This document shows positions 42,731-52,136 of a stretch of DNA of 64,000 nt, in pieces. Within the stretch, counting starts at the first letter, position 1. Each line of letters opens with the position of its first letter. The position numbers were made by a program, and so were the translations under genes. Source of the DNA: Thaumasiovibrio subtropicus (GTDB taxonomy: Bacteria > Pseudomonadota > Gammaproteobacteria > Enterobacterales > Vibrionaceae); contig NZ_AP023054.1 of assembly GCF_019703835.1 (NCBI RefSeq), forward strand, positions 2,107,580 to 2,171,579, read 5' to 3'. Under the pieces are notes generated by a model. It searched no databases, had not been told where the DNA came from, and saw nothing but the letters and a program-made list of their open reading frames with translations.

Positions 42731-43696
42731 TTACATTAAGCCAGCTTCTTTGTAATATTTCGCCGCACCCGCATGAATCGGAGCGGAAAGGCCATCTTTC
42801 GCCATCTGTGAAGCTTCCAAGTTATTGAAGGCTGGGTGTAGACGTTTAAAGTCATCCAAGTTGGTGAACACCGCCTTAACGATTTCGTACATCACTTTTT
42901 CATCTACTGCCGTAGAGCTTACAAAGGTTGCACCAACACCGAAGGTTGTCACGTCACCATCATTGCCTTTGTACATGCCACCTGGAATAGTCGCCACACG
43001 GTAGAAGCTGTTATCCGCGATGAGCTTGTCAACCGCTTCACCACTCACTTCAACAATCACACTATCACAAGATGTGGTTGCTTCTTTGATTGCACCACTT
43101 GGGTGACCAACAGTGTAGACCATTGCATCAATTTTGTTATCACAAAGTGCTTTAGACTGCTCTGACGCTTTAAGCTCAGAGGCAAGTTTAAAGTCATCCA
43201 TCGTCCAACCCAGCTCATTCATGAGTACTTCCATGGTACCGCGTTGGCCCGAACCCGGGTTACCAATATTGACTCGCTTACCTTTCAGGTCAGCAAACGT
43301 CTTAATACCAGAGTCGGCACGTGCGACAACAGTAAACGGTTCTGCATGAATCGAGAATACGGCACGGAGATCTTTAAACGGTCCAGCCGCTTCAAACTTG
43401 CTAGTACCATTGAATGCGTGATACTGCCAATCTGACTGCGCGATACCTAAGTCAAGTTCACCCGCGCGGATCGTGTTAATGTTGTAAACCGAGCCACCTG
43501 TACTTTCTACTGAACAGCGAATTCCATGCTCTTTACGCGTTTTATTAACCAAACGACAAATTGCACCACCAGTCGGATAATAAACGCCAGTTACGCCACC
43601 TGTACCAATTGTTACGAATTCTTGCGCTGAAACTGACGTTCCTGCCATCGCACCTGCGAAACCTAGCGCAATACATGCCGTTTTGAATACCTTCAT
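42731..43696 (-). CDS. TAXI-family TRAP solute-binding protein, orphan
   Basis: The 321-residue protein has a signal peptide (cleavage near SVSA) and the TAXI signatures [22 protein letters not shown] (cited by [14 protein letters not shown]), [26 protein letters not shown] (cited by [16 protein letters not shown]) and [20 protein letters not shown] proteins capture solutes such as glutamate for TRAP permeases. No TRAP permease gene is adjacent, so the partner must be elsewhere. It is transcribed alone, ending at a strong terminator. Confidence 0.93.
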   Translation of the reverse strand: MKVFKTACIALGFAGAMAGTSVSAQEFVTIGTGGVTGVYYPTGGAICRLVNKTRKEHGIRCSVESTGGSVYNINTIRAGELDLGIAQSDWQYHAFNGTSKFEAAGPFKDLRAVFSIHAEPFTVVARADSGIKTFADLKGKRVNIGNPGSGQRGTMEVLMNELGWTMDDFKLASELKASEQSKALCDNKIDAMVYTVGHPSGAIKEATTSCDSVIVEVSGEAVDKLIADNSFYRVATIPGGMYKGNDGDVTTFGVGATFVSSTAVDEKVMYEIVKAVFTNLDDFKRLHPAFNNLEASQMAKDGLSAPIHAGAAKYYKEAGLM

Positions 43697-43739
43697 ACTT
43701 TTCCCTTATTTATCCTGATTCTCGTGTTGTGACTATGAA

Positions 43740-43760
43740 GTGGCTTTTTCGAAAAGCCAC
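43740..43760. repeat. Perfect 9-bp hairpin upstream of the TAXI gene
   Basis: GTGGCTTTT and AAAAGCCAC flank a 3-base loop, 44 bases before the TAXI gene start and about 90 bases after the BKACE gene. It may end the upstream message or act as an operator. Confidence 0.6.
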
Positions 43761-43851
43761 ATGACAATAATATTTATCACTACAGTCTCTTCAAAATAAC
43801 GCATTTAACATTTAGTACACATTAGAGATAAGTGCCATATTCGTGATGAGA

Positions 43852-44673
43852 TTACGAGGCCAGTGCCTTGGTTTTGAGAAATGTAAAGTACTCAGAAGCG
43901 TTATGAATGCAAACTTGTCTTTTTTTAGCGACAGACTTCAAGGCTTTGAGCTGCGCAACATTACTTGATGCTACTAGCCCATCTTCATCTAATAGATTAT
44001 TTTCAAAGCCAATTCTTACATCTCCCCCATACGCTATTGCGCGATCCAAACAGGCCAGCTCATCATCACCAAACGCGCAAACTGCCCATGAGTTTGGCAT
44101 AGGTAATCGCAAGAAAGAGGTTAACTCATCAGGAGAGGCTTGCTTTCCTTCACTGTATTTACCCAAAACCACCAAGACATGATGTGGACAATGGGGTAAC
44201 GTGCCTGCGGCTAACAAAGCGTGATAGCGCTTTAGGTCTGCAACACTATAAACGATGTACTGAATCAAGGTGCCTCTTGAAGCTGCCTTTTGTAATGCCT
44301 CTGCCCCCCGTTCGGTGTCGTGTTGCTCAACAAACAGTTCGCTAATCGCCACGGAGATTGCCGGCGCCTCGATATGCGCGATGAAGTGTGCGATCTCTTC
44401 TGCACCATATTTTCCAGCAGCCTCTGTGGTCAATTGCACGAGAATATCCTGCCCAACTGTACGCTGAAGCTCATTGGCCCAATGTTGGCAAAGAGGTAGG
44501 TCGAGTGTGTGCTCACCGGCGCTATCCCGTACATGAACATGCACCATGGCGGCACCTAGATCAGCGTATTGCCGAGCCTCTGCACACATTTCAGCCAATG
44601 TCATCGGTATCGCTACATGGTCACGTTTCGTCTTATAAGCCCCATTCGGAGCAACAATAATCGCTGTCATCAT
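43852..44673 (-). CDS. BKACE family (DUF849) beta-keto acid cleavage enzyme
   Basis: The 273-residue protein has the BKACE start APNGAYKTKRDHVAIPMT and the metal-binding HVHVRD (about 46-51). Later HNASEYF and a GDDELACLDRAIAYGGDVRIGFE segment (cited by GGDVRIGFENN) fit the TIM-barrel fold. The family condenses a beta-keto acid with acetyl-CoA, as in Kce of lysine fermentation. It overlaps the aminotransferase gene by 4 bases (ATGA), so the keto acid may come from that transamination. Substrate unknown. Confidence 0.85.
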   Translation of the reverse strand: MMTAIIVAPNGAYKTKRDHVAIPMTLAEMCAEARQYADLGAAMVHVHVRDSAGEHTLDLPLCQHWANELQRTVGQDILVQLTTEAAGKYGAEEIAHFIAHIEAPAISVAISELFVEQHDTERGAEALQKAASRGTLIQYIVYSVADLKRYHALLAAGTLPHCPHHVLVVLGKYSEGKQASPDELTSFLRLPMPNSWAVCAFGDDELACLDRAIAYGGDVRIGFENNLLDEDGLVASSNVAQLKALKSVAKKRQVCIHNASEYFTFLKTKALAS

Positions 44674-46007
44674 TGGGACTCCATACCAACAAACACCAGT
44701 TCTAGCGTCTTCACCAATTTCTCAACCAACTCGTCCATCTCCGATTCAGTGATAATAAAGGGCGGTGCGAGAAGAATATGGTGCCCGTGTCTGCCATCAA
44801 TCGTCCCCCCCATGGGGTAGCACATGAGCCCGAGCTGCATCGCTTGTTGTTTTATCTCAGAAGCAAGTTGAGGGCGCCGAGTAATGGGTTGCTTGGTGTG
44901 ACGATCGGCAACGAGCTCTAGACCAATAAATAGCCCTTTACCACGGATGTCGCCAATATAGGGGTGTGTACCTAAGGCTTTTTGCAACTTCGAAACAAGG
45001 TACTCGCCTTTCTCGGTAACGCCTTTTGCAATGCCTGTCGATGTCAGTGCTTCCAAAGTTGCCACCCCAGCAGCACACGCAGCGGGGTGCGCCATAAAGG
45101 TATGGCCATGCTGGAAAAAACCACTCCCATTTGCGATCGTGTCATAAATCGTTTTGCTTGCAATCAACGCACCTATCGGCTGATAACCCGCACCTAGCCC
45201 CTTCGCAACAGTGACAATGTCAGGCACAACATCAAATTGCTCATAGGCGAACATAGTGCCAGCACGCCCAATGCCGCACATCACTTCGTCAAGTATCAAT
45301 AGCACATCATAGCGGTCACAGACTTCTCTAACGCGGGTAAAGTAGCCTTCAACGGCAGGGACTGCACCTGCGGTAGCGCCGACTATTGGCTCAGCAATGA
45401 ACGCCATCACATGTTCTGCACCTTCCTCAATAATGGCTTGTTCCAGCTCTGACGCCAAACGTTCGCTATATTGCGCCACAGACTCTTCTGGCTTGCACTC
45501 ACGATATTCATTACAAGGCGATACCAATCGAGCAGGATTAAGTAGCGGGTCAAACATGGCTTGACGCCATCGATTTCCGCCGTTCGATAGCGCCCCTAAT
45601 GTATTACCATGATAACTTTGTCGGCGCGCGATCAATCGTGTTTTGGATATCATTCCTCGCTCGACAAAGTACTGACGCGCGAGCTTGATGGCAGATTCAA
45701 CGGCTTCCGCCCCCCCGGATACAAGGTAGGCGTGACTGAAATTGTCCCCTGCCAGTGACACCAACTTATCAGCCAGCCTTTCGGCCACATCTGAGGTAAA
45801 GAAACCACTGTGCGCATAAGCAATTTCAGTGATTTGCTTGCTCACTGCGTTGATCACTTCGGGGTATTGATGGCCAAGACAAGAGACGGCAGCACCACCA
45901 CAAGCATCCAGATAGCTGTTTCCATCGGTATCATAAAGATAAACCCCTTTCCCCGACGCCACCGTTGGCAAAGATTGATGACAGTGACGGTGGAATACCT
46001 TAGTCAT
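44670..46007 (-). CDS. Class III PLP-dependent aminotransferase
   Basis: The 445-residue enzyme has the class III landmarks SGGAEAVESAIKLAR, the pyridoxal-binding LILDEVMCGIGRAGTMFAYEQFDVVPDIVTVAKGLGAGYQP (cited by LILDEVMCGIGR and VAKGLGAGYQP, with the PLP Lys in VAKG), and THTFMAHP-like GHTFMAHPAACAAG. Members act on omega-amino acids, beta-alanine or 4-aminobutyrate. GAGAGGAAG precedes the ATG. It is divergent from a LysR gene that probably controls it, and is coupled to the BKACE gene. Confidence 0.92.
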   Translation of the reverse strand: MTKVFHRHCHQSLPTVASGKGVYLYDTDGNSYLDACGGAAVSCLGHQYPEVINAVSKQITEIAYAHSGFFTSDVAERLADKLVSLAGDNFSHAYLVSGGAEAVESAIKLARQYFVERGMISKTRLIARRQSYHGNTLGALSNGGNRWRQAMFDPLLNPARLVSPCNEYRECKPEESVAQYSERLASELEQAIIEEGAEHVMAFIAEPIVGATAGAVPAVEGYFTRVREVCDRYDVLLILDEVMCGIGRAGTMFAYEQFDVVPDIVTVAKGLGAGYQPIGALIASKTIYDTIANGSGFFQHGHTFMAHPAACAAGVATLEALTSTGIAKGVTEKGEYLVSKLQKALGTHPYIGDIRGKGLFIGLELVADRHTKQPITRRPQLASEIKQQAMQLGLMCYPMGGTIDGRHGHHILLAPPFIITESEMDELVEKLVKTLELVFVGMESQ

Positions 46008-46193
46008 ATGTGCTTCCTCTCATGTGGATAGTATTTGAACAAGAAATAAACTAAACCACTGAGGATTTTGAACAAACGAAAGTTCCTCGACCATCATGAA
46101 GAAATGGAATACCTTGACTAAACCATCGCACAAATAAGCGGCCATATCCCGCAATAATAAGTCGCGTTAACCGATATCCTAACGGTCACACGT
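46008..46193. promoter_or_regulatory. Divergent promoter between the aminotransferase and LysR genes
   Basis: This 186-base gap holds the two start regions. An ACCG..CGGT dyad near 46171-46187 could be a regulator site. No gene is seen. Confidence 0.45.
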
Positions 46194-47090
46194 ATGAGCA
46201 AAAGAAAAACACTGCCTTCAACAAAACTACTCGATGCCTTCACTACGGTTGCCCGCTGTGGCAGCTTCACCCTTGCGGCCGAGAGCTTGAACCTCACTCA
46301 AAGCGCGATCAGTAAACAGATACAGCAATTAGAGCAACAACTAGGGCAAACGCTTTTTCACCGCGAGCACAATCAACTCATCCTGACATCCGCAGGTCAG
46401 CAATATCTCCCCGCCGTCTCAGAAGCCCTCGAAATTATTGAGCAAGCCAGTGTGAGTTTGATTCAAGCTGATGCAGAGAAACGGGTCATTTCGATTGATG
46501 CCAGTCCTTCCTTTGCCAATCTCTGGCTCATGACCGCTTTAACTCGCTTCAAGCATCATGACATCCAGTTGCGTTTGCAAACAGGTGACAACACCTTGCC
46601 TGCCAGCGCTTCGCTGCATCATCATGCTGATATTGTTATTCGCTGCTTGCCACTAGCAGACCATTACAGTAATGCCGAACTATTATGCGAAGAGTCTCTC
46701 ACGCTTGTCGCCGATGCTAAGCAAATGAAAGACGCACGCCTCCAATCCCCACTGGAACTTCTCAACTATGCTTGGTTACCGCAAATTACCCGGCCGAACC
46801 AGTGGCATGCCTTAAAAGATCAATACGATATTGTTGGTGAAGAGCAATATGCACTGATCGGCTTTGAACATTTTTACCTTGCACTCACCGCAACCTGTGA
46901 TCGTCCTTGCTTAGCCCTTCTCCCATCATTCATGATTCAGCAGCGAATCGACGCTGGAACGTTGATAAATCCATTTTCAGCCGCAATGAAAAGTGGATTT
47001 GGCTACTACTTGTTTTGCACCCCACGCAAACGTCAACAGGGGCATATTGAGGATTTTATTCGTTGGATGAAAATCAGCCTTCAAACATAA
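46194..47090 (+). CDS. LysR-family transcriptional regulator, GcvA-like
   Basis: The 298-residue protein has the LysR helix-turn-helix (LLDAFTTVARCGSFTLAAESLNLTQSAISKQIQQLEQQLG, cited by SLNLTQSAISKQIQQLE) and a ligand-binding domain with VISIDASPSFANLWL and LALLPSFMIQ, as in GcvA/AmpR-type regulators. Divergent placement suggests that it controls the aminotransferase-BKACE operon. Co-inducer unknown. Confidence 0.9.
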   Translation: MSKRKTLPSTKLLDAFTTVARCGSFTLAAESLNLTQSAISKQIQQLEQQLGQTLFHREHNQLILTSAGQQYLPAVSEALEIIEQASVSLIQADAEKRVISIDASPSFANLWLMTALTRFKHHDIQLRLQTGDNTLPASASLHHHADIVIRCLPLADHYSNAELLCEESLTLVADAKQMKDARLQSPLELLNYAWLPQITRPNQWHALKDQYDIVGEEQYALIGFEHFYLALTATCDRPCLALLPSFMIQQRIDAGTLINPFSAAMKSGFGYYLFCTPRKRQQGHIEDFIRWMKISLQT

Positions 47091-47111
47091 AAATGGCACC
47101 TTCCGGTGCCA
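47088..47111 (-). terminator. Terminator of the dgcA-like gene
   Basis: On the minus strand TGGCACC, a 4-base loop and GGTGCCA are followed by TTTTTA. The T-run overlaps the stop codon of the convergent LysR gene. Confidence 0.88.
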
Positions 47112-47140
47112 AGTACTTCGTTCACGCCATCGTGGCTAAA

Positions 47141-48079
47141 TCAGTTGGTCTTGGCCACTGACATAACGCCATGATGGTAGTCAAAGAGATTCCAGTCTTC
47201 GTGGGTCAACAAGGCGGGACCATCTAAGTCCACAACCACGGCATCCTTTGCAATAGGAACGGCCATCTCCATCGCGAGAGACGACCCCAACATGCAGCCC
47301 ATCATTACCTCTAGGCCTCTTTCTCTTGCCGCTTGTGCCAGCAGCAATGCCTCAGTCAATCCCCCCGTTTTGTCCAGCTTAATATTGATCATCTCATAAC
47401 GACCCGCTAAGGCATCCAACTCTTGGCGGCTATGGCAGCTTTCATCCGCACAAAGCTTGACCGGATGAGGCATCTCAGCAAGCAGCGCATCATGATTCGC
47501 TGGCAAAGGCTGCTCTATCATCTCAACCCCCAGACTCGCCATTTGAGAGAATGTTTCGACAAGATCTAGCTCAGACCACGCTTCATTGGCGTCCACAACG
47601 ATGCGTGCACTCGGCGCTGCTTCACGCACGGCCAACATACGAGCATACACAGCTTCACCATCGAGCTTCACCTTCAATAGCTGTGCCCCTTGCTCAACAT
47701 ACTCTTTGGCTTGCTTTGCCATCGCCATGGGCGTGTTCAGTGACACAGTTAATGCTGTAACACACTGAAAGTTTTCCGGATAACTCAACTCTGATTCAAG
47801 TCGCCACAATGCAGCATCAAGTGCATTTCGTGCTGCACCGGGAGGAAGTAGTGATTGAAGTTGCTGCCTGTCTATTAGCTGATCAGCGACCGAGAGGATT
47901 TCCGCTTCAACGCTTTCAAATGACTCGCCATAGCGTGGATAAGGTGTACATTCTCCGATACCGCAGCGCCCCTCTTTTTCAACCACCACGCGCAATACCT
48001 CCGCATGCGTGCGCGTGCCTCGCGAAATCGTGAATGGAACCCGTAAAGGAAAGCGTTCTCGGCTAAGGGTGATCTTCAT
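47141..48079 (-). CDS. dgcA: Dipeptide epimerase-like / N-acetyl-D-glutamate racemase (DgcA-like)
   Basis: The 312-residue enolase-superfamily enzyme has KVKLDG (about 137, catalytic KxK), metal ligands in VDANEAW and ADES, and IKLDKTGG (second catalytic Lys), as in L-Ala-D/L-Glu epimerases. It follows a DUF1611 gene by 4 bases. In marine Pseudoalteromonas the DgcN-DgcA pair acetylates D-glutamate and racemises it to N-acetyl-L-glutamate (from memory). The pairing makes DgcA more likely than the muropeptide epimerase YcjG, but the fold alone does not decide. Confidence 0.82.
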   Translation of the reverse strand: MKITLSRERFPLRVPFTISRGTRTHAEVLRVVVEKEGRCGIGECTPYPRYGESFESVEAEILSVADQLIDRQQLQSLLPPGAARNALDAALWRLESELSYPENFQCVTALTVSLNTPMAMAKQAKEYVEQGAQLLKVKLDGEAVYARMLAVREAAPSARIVVDANEAWSELDLVETFSQMASLGVEMIEQPLPANHDALLAEMPHPVKLCADESCHSRQELDALAGRYEMINIKLDKTGGLTEALLLAQAARERGLEVMMGCMLGSSLAMEMAVPIAKDAVVVDLDGPALLTHEDWNLFDYHHGVMSVAKTN

Positions 48080-48083
48080 GCGA

Positions 48084-49094
48084 CTATGCCTCCACCGCCA
48101 TTAGCTCATCAACAATATTCTCAATGCCAAAACGATAGGGATCAGTGACAGGCATGTTGAACTGCGCCTCCAAGTCATGACATAAGGCTGTCGCTTGTGC
48201 TTCATCTAAGGCGGAGGTATTTAAGCTGATACCTTTAAATGTCACGTTTGGGTTAGTGCGTTGTGCCATCTGCAAGTTTAATGACATCGTTGCAACCAAA
48301 CTTGGCATATCCACATGCGGCAAATGGCGCATATGAGGGCGGCCAACTTCATGACACAGTATTAGCACGTCAGCCTGCGCTCCGTGCAATAGTCCCAAGC
48401 TGACACCCGCAAAAGCAGGATGATAGAGTGACCCTTGTCCTTCAATGATATCCCATTCATGATCGTTAAAGCTCGGAGACAAACCTTCAACGGCTCCTGA
48501 AATAAAATCAGACACCACAGCATCAACCGCAATACCATCACCGGCGATGAAGATGCCTGTTTGCCCCGTCGCTTTAAACTGCGCTGCAATACCTCTGCGT
48601 ATCATTGCCGCTTCTAACGACAACGCGGTATACATTTTTCCTACACTGCAATCTGTTCCCACGGTAAGAACTCGTTTACCCTCACGACGTTTTCCTGTCC
48701 CGACGGACTCAATTGCCGCAGTGTGGCGAACGTCATACAAGGCAACACCTTTTCGCGCCGCAGTTTCAGCAATCGCAGGGAGAGCGGTCAATTTTTGATG
48801 CAAACCAGAAGCAATATTAAAGCCCAGCTCCATTGCCGCAAGAATAGTACTCAACCAATGTGATGGGATCACGCCACCAGCATTAGCAGTGCCGAGCAAT
48901 AGAGTCCTTGCCCCCTGAGCCCATGCAGATTCCAAGGACAAGTCTGCAATACCCAAAGAGACGGTCTCCTCCGTCAGTCGAAGTTGCCCTACACAGGCTT
49001 CTGGGCGCCATTGATAGACACCACGTGCCGTTTTAGCCGCAAGAGGATCCGTTACGTCTCCAAGAAACAATAGATATGGCTGAACAATTTGCAT
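48084..49094 (-). CDS. dgcN: DUF1611 protein, D-glutamate N-acetyltransferase (DgcN-like)
   Basis: The 336-residue protein is of the DUF1611 family: N-terminal Rossmann-like part, then a P-loop-like VGTDCSVGKMYTALSLEAAM (about 142-160, cited by VGTDCSVGKMYTAL), a KATGQTGIFIAGDGIAVDAV segment and EGQGSLYHPAF. DgcN transfers acetyl from acetyl-CoA to D-glutamate. With the next gene it would let the cell use D-glutamate from peptidoglycan. A palindromic putative operator lies 145 bases upstream of the start. Confidence 0.82.
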   Translation of the reverse strand: MQIVQPYLLFLGDVTDPLAAKTARGVYQWRPEACVGQLRLTEETVSLGIADLSLESAWAQGARTLLLGTANAGGVIPSHWLSTILAAMELGFNIASGLHQKLTALPAIAETAARKGVALYDVRHTAAIESVGTGKRREGKRVLTVGTDCSVGKMYTALSLEAAMIRRGIAAQFKATGQTGIFIAGDGIAVDAVVSDFISGAVEGLSPSFNDHEWDIIEGQGSLYHPAFAGVSLGLLHGAQADVLILCHEVGRPHMRHLPHVDMPSLVATMSLNLQMAQRTNPNVTFKGISLNTSALDEAQATALCHDLEAQFNMPVTDPYRFGIENIVDELMAVEA

Positions 49095-49238
49095 GCTTAT
49101 ACTCCTTTAATTCACGCGGCTTTATCGTCATTACGTTCAGTGAAGCAGAGACCATTCGCTGCTCATCGACCGCGATGTCACTAAATCGTTAAATTACGCA
49201 TCGAATATTGGGAGATAAAATACTTATTTATCTATCGC

Positions 49239-49257
49239 CTATAACCTTAGGCTATAG
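49239..49257. promoter_or_regulatory. Palindromic putative LysR operator upstream of dgcN
   Basis: CTATAACCTTAGGCTATAG is a 19-base palindrome with only one mismatched pair besides the centre. It lies between the LysR gene stop and dgcN start. LysR proteins bind such T-N11-A type dyads. It is a good candidate for the DgcR-like site. Confidence 0.6.
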
Positions 49258-49303
49258 ACTCAAGCCACCACGACGCTAAAGTGCCGGGAAAACACGCTCA
49301 TGA

Positions 49304-50182
49304 TTACAAGGCCACTGCGAAGTTGCGTATATGTTCTAACATCGTTCGCGCAGCGACCGAGAGAGGCTCTTTGGAAGGAGACAAGATAGTTAAACTGACA
49401 TCAAATAAAGACTCGAGATCATGCATTGTTAGCGACGTCCGAAATGGCAACGCGCTCCAATAGTCAACAACCGCAACACCTACGCCTAGCGAAGCGAGTT
49501 CTGCTGCATTTATGTAGGAACGAACAGTAATATCCGGACGAAAGTTAGGGTAGCGATCAATAATGGCTTGATGAAAGCGATGTCCCACTGCGTCACGAGG
49601 GTCTAGACCAATCAAGGTTGCAGGATCCAGCTTATCCAAAGCGATAGTCGCCTCATTTGACATAAGGCCACACGCCGAAGGGGTCATCACCTGCATCGGC
49701 CTTTTCACAATAGCCTCTGCTTCTATGCCTGCAGGCATTTTTGCCCCGAGCGCCAGCGCAAAATCGAGCTGATTAGAGAGTAAGGCTTCGCACAAATCCG
49801 TGTGGTGCCCAGTAATGATATCCACCGTTAACGCTTCATTTTTGGCTTGCTTGGCAACGACAGGCGTTACAATGTGCGAGCTCAACGTCGGCGTTGTGCC
49901 TATTCGGACATGGCTCTGTCCCATCTGTAATCGATGCGTCGACGCTTGGAACATACCGAGCTGACTATATAGCTGCTCTGCCTGCGGCATGAGTTTTTTA
50001 GCTTCTGGCGTAGGGACCAATCGACCTTTCACTCGCTCAAACAACGCAAATCCAAGCTGTGACTCGAAATGCGACAATATACGCGTCACGTTAGGCTGAG
50101 AAACATTTAGCGTCTTGGCAGCACCTGAGACCGATCCCGCTTTCATCACCGAGTAAAAAACTTCAATCTGCCTTAAATTCAT
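49304..50182 (-). CDS. dgcR: LysR-family regulator of the D-glutamate genes (DgcR-like)
   Basis: The 292-residue protein has a LysR helix-turn-helix (MNLRQIEVFYSVMKAGSVSGAAKTLNVSQPNVTRIL, cited by AKTLNVSQPNVTRIL) and an effector domain with VRIGTTPTLSSHIV. It lies upstream of dgcN-dgcA on the same strand. In Pseudoalteromonas a LysR protein DgcR activates these genes. The gene name is by context and family only. Confidence 0.85.
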   Translation of the reverse strand: MNLRQIEVFYSVMKAGSVSGAAKTLNVSQPNVTRILSHFESQLGFALFERVKGRLVPTPEAKKLMPQAEQLYSQLGMFQASTHRLQMGQSHVRIGTTPTLSSHIVTPVVAKQAKNEALTVDIITGHHTDLCEALLSNQLDFALALGAKMPAGIEAEAIVKRPMQVMTPSACGLMSNEATIALDKLDPATLIGLDPRDAVGHRFHQAIIDRYPNFRPDITVRSYINAAELASLGVGVAVVDYWSALPFRTSLTMHDLESLFDVSLTILSPSKEPLSVAARTMLEHIRNFAVAL

Positions 50183-50344
50183 GCACTCTCCTTTTCATCC
50201 CCTTTCCTTTCGCTAAGGGCAGCACTACACAAAATAGTGGCACTAACATCACATTTTAGCTAGGTATCTCGCGCCGAATTAACCCGCAACAACCAAAATG
50301 ACAAAAGAGTCAGTAACTGGCGTATTCGCTGTGAGAAGGTGATA

Positions 50345-50455
50345 ATGCAACAACTTGCAACAACTGTCTTACTTTGGACACTATTTATCCTCGGCACAAG
50401 CTACCCCATCATCAATATGCTACTGTTGTTTTTTCACAATAACCCTATGTATTGA
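50345..50455 (+). CDS. 36-residue small membrane protein
   Basis: An ATG at 50345 with AAGGTG 5 bases upstream opens a 36-codon frame. It starts MQQLATTVLLWTLFILG, has a second hydrophobic stretch IINMLLLFF and ends HNNPMY, so the whole peptide could span the membrane once. It is divergent from the dgcR-like gene. It is too short to be in most annotations. I know of no homolog; the site and the composition are the only support. Confidence 0.45.
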   Translation: MQQLATTVLLWTLFILGTSYPIINMLLLFFHNNPMY

Positions 50456-50503
50456 GCAACGATGTATTGAGCGACTTAGCCGCCAGAGGTCAAATTGCAC
50501 CAA

Positions 50504-50536
50504 CAAAAAAGCCGCAGGTATCTAACACCTACGGCT
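50504..50536 (-). terminator. Terminator of the VC0807-like gene
   Basis: On the minus strand GCCGTAGGT and ACCTGCGGC pair (one G-T), then a T6 run follows. It lies about 22 bases after the stop. Confidence 0.88.
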
Positions 50537-50557
50537 CGCTTTTGAGCATGTCTATTT

Positions 50558-51262
50558 TCAAGCTTGTTGCTGAAAAATCTCTTCTGTCTCTAGGTCCGTC
50601 ATCGCTTTGATTTGGCGCCAAACAAAATAAAAAATCCCCAACATCATTAAGATACAAGGGATGGCGATCATCGGATAACTAATCAACGTCAACTTACCTA
50701 ACTCCGCGTTGAACGCTTCCGTACCAGCGGGGCTTGTGACAATCCAAGTCGCTAACACGTAATTCATGACTGAAGAGAAAACAAACGTACTCGCGAACAA
50801 ATAGTTTGACGTACTTAGACAGCGATCAAACGCTTGACGCTGGTTACGCTCGTTCAGTTTTTCTTCAATCAACGCAAGATTCAAAATGGTATCGTTAAAG
50901 ATCATCTTCTTCACGACAGGATAAGGCGTAAAGGAGGAAATCAACACGGCTAGACCTATCAGGCCGGGAATGAGTGCTTCTTTAAGCGCGAGCCATTTTG
51001 TATCGAGCTGGAGCAAACCAATTCCGCCCGTCAACAAGACACTGACAAATCCCAATAAAGCAATGAAATTAAATTTCTTGAAGCGGACAAGCTCATACCC
51101 GCCATATGCAAGTGGAAAAGCCAGCGCGACCACTAACGCCCAAACGGATCCAAGTTGGTCATCACCACTTAGCTTCATCAAGATGAACGAGGGAATAAAA
51201 ACGTTGAAAACAATTTCAAACAGCGGGTTAGACTTCTTCTGGTTTGCGTTTGTGTTACTCAT
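50558..51262 (-). CDS. VC0807-like integral membrane protein
   Basis: The 234-residue protein has about six membrane segments and is rich in Leu, Ile and Phe; NPLFEIVFNVFIPSFILMKLSG at the start and SYPMIAIPCILMMLGIFYFVW near the end (cited by PMIAIPCILMMLGIF) match the Vibrio VC0807 family of unknown function. It is transcribed alone and ends at an intrinsic terminator. Confidence 0.85.
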   Translation of the reverse strand: MSNTNANQKKSNPLFEIVFNVFIPSFILMKLSGDDQLGSVWALVVALAFPLAYGGYELVRFKKFNFIALLGFVSVLLTGGIGLLQLDTKWLALKEALIPGLIGLAVLISSFTPYPVVKKMIFNDTILNLALIEEKLNERNQRQAFDRCLSTSNYLFASTFVFSSVMNYVLATWIVTSPAGTEAFNAELGKLTLISYPMIAIPCILMMLGIFYFVWRQIKAMTDLETEEIFQQQA

Positions 51263-51445
51263 AATTCTACTGCATAGCTAATCGGCTTCCCGATTGTTCC
51301 TTGCTGGCACCAGAATGTAAAGCACTGGTTGTTTCAAATCATGAATTGGCGCTCATTTCGAGATAAAAACAAATCGGTATACTCAAGCAACCCAAGACGG
51401 TGGATTCAGACACGCGTCAGCATGTGAAAAACGCATTTTCTTGGC

Positions 51446-51922
51446 TTATAAGCCAAACCAATGGAGGTAAAGCCGCATATCCAGTTCTCTTTGATGGTAA
51501 TCGGGTAACATGTGGCAGCATAACTGATAGAAGGATTTATTGTGCTCGGTCTCTTTCACATGTGCCAACTCGTGAACCACTATCATTTCCAGTAATCCTA
51601 AGGGCGCTTCTTTGAATAGCGTTGCAATGCGAATCTCTTTCTTGGCTTTGAGCTTCCCTCCCTGAACACGAGAAGCCCGAGTGTGAGTACCCAAAGCGGA
51701 TTCAACGTTACGGAGCGTTTTATCAAAGCAGACTTTGCTTATCGGCGAACTTTTCTTTAAGTAACGGTTTTTCATTTCCATGACGAACTGATACAACGCC
51801 TTGTCCGAGTTCACGCTATGTGATGCCGGGTACTTGTTGCACAAATAGTCGCCAAGCCTATTTTCATCCACTAGCCGCTGGGCCTGAGAAATGATATGCG
51901 TTGGATAGCCCGAGAGATACTT
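51446..51922 (-). CDS. YgjP-like M48-type metalloprotein
   Basis: The GTG at 51922 with AAGGTGGGG 6 bases upstream gives 158 residues; a TTG at 51961 is less likely. The zinc motif HELAHVKETEHNKSF shows HExxH and a later His as in the YgjP/DUF45 family, often encoded near restriction or nuclease genes. A protease role is possible, but none is proven. It stands alone. Confidence 0.85.
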   Translation of the reverse strand, partial: KYLSGYPTHIISQAQRLVDENRLGDYLCNKYPASHSVNSDKALYQFVMEMKNRYLKKSSPISKVCFDKTLRNVESALGTHTRASRVQGGKLKAKKEIRIATLFKEAPLGLLEMIVVHELAHVKETEHNKSFYQLCCHMLPDYHQRELDMRLYLHWFGL

Positions 51923-52136
51923 CACAAATGCCCCACCTTTTTGACGGCTCAACAATACCAAACTCTACGCCGCACAAACAGCGAACCGAGTGTTTTCTCA
52001 TCCGGGTCACATTTTTGAGTTTTGCCTTTGTCAGAAACGAACACCTCATCAACCAAGGTGCAACAAATTGCATTTAAGTTGGTCAATTTTCGCAAACCAA
52101 AGGTGACAACACCTGCCTATTACGCCAAATACAACG

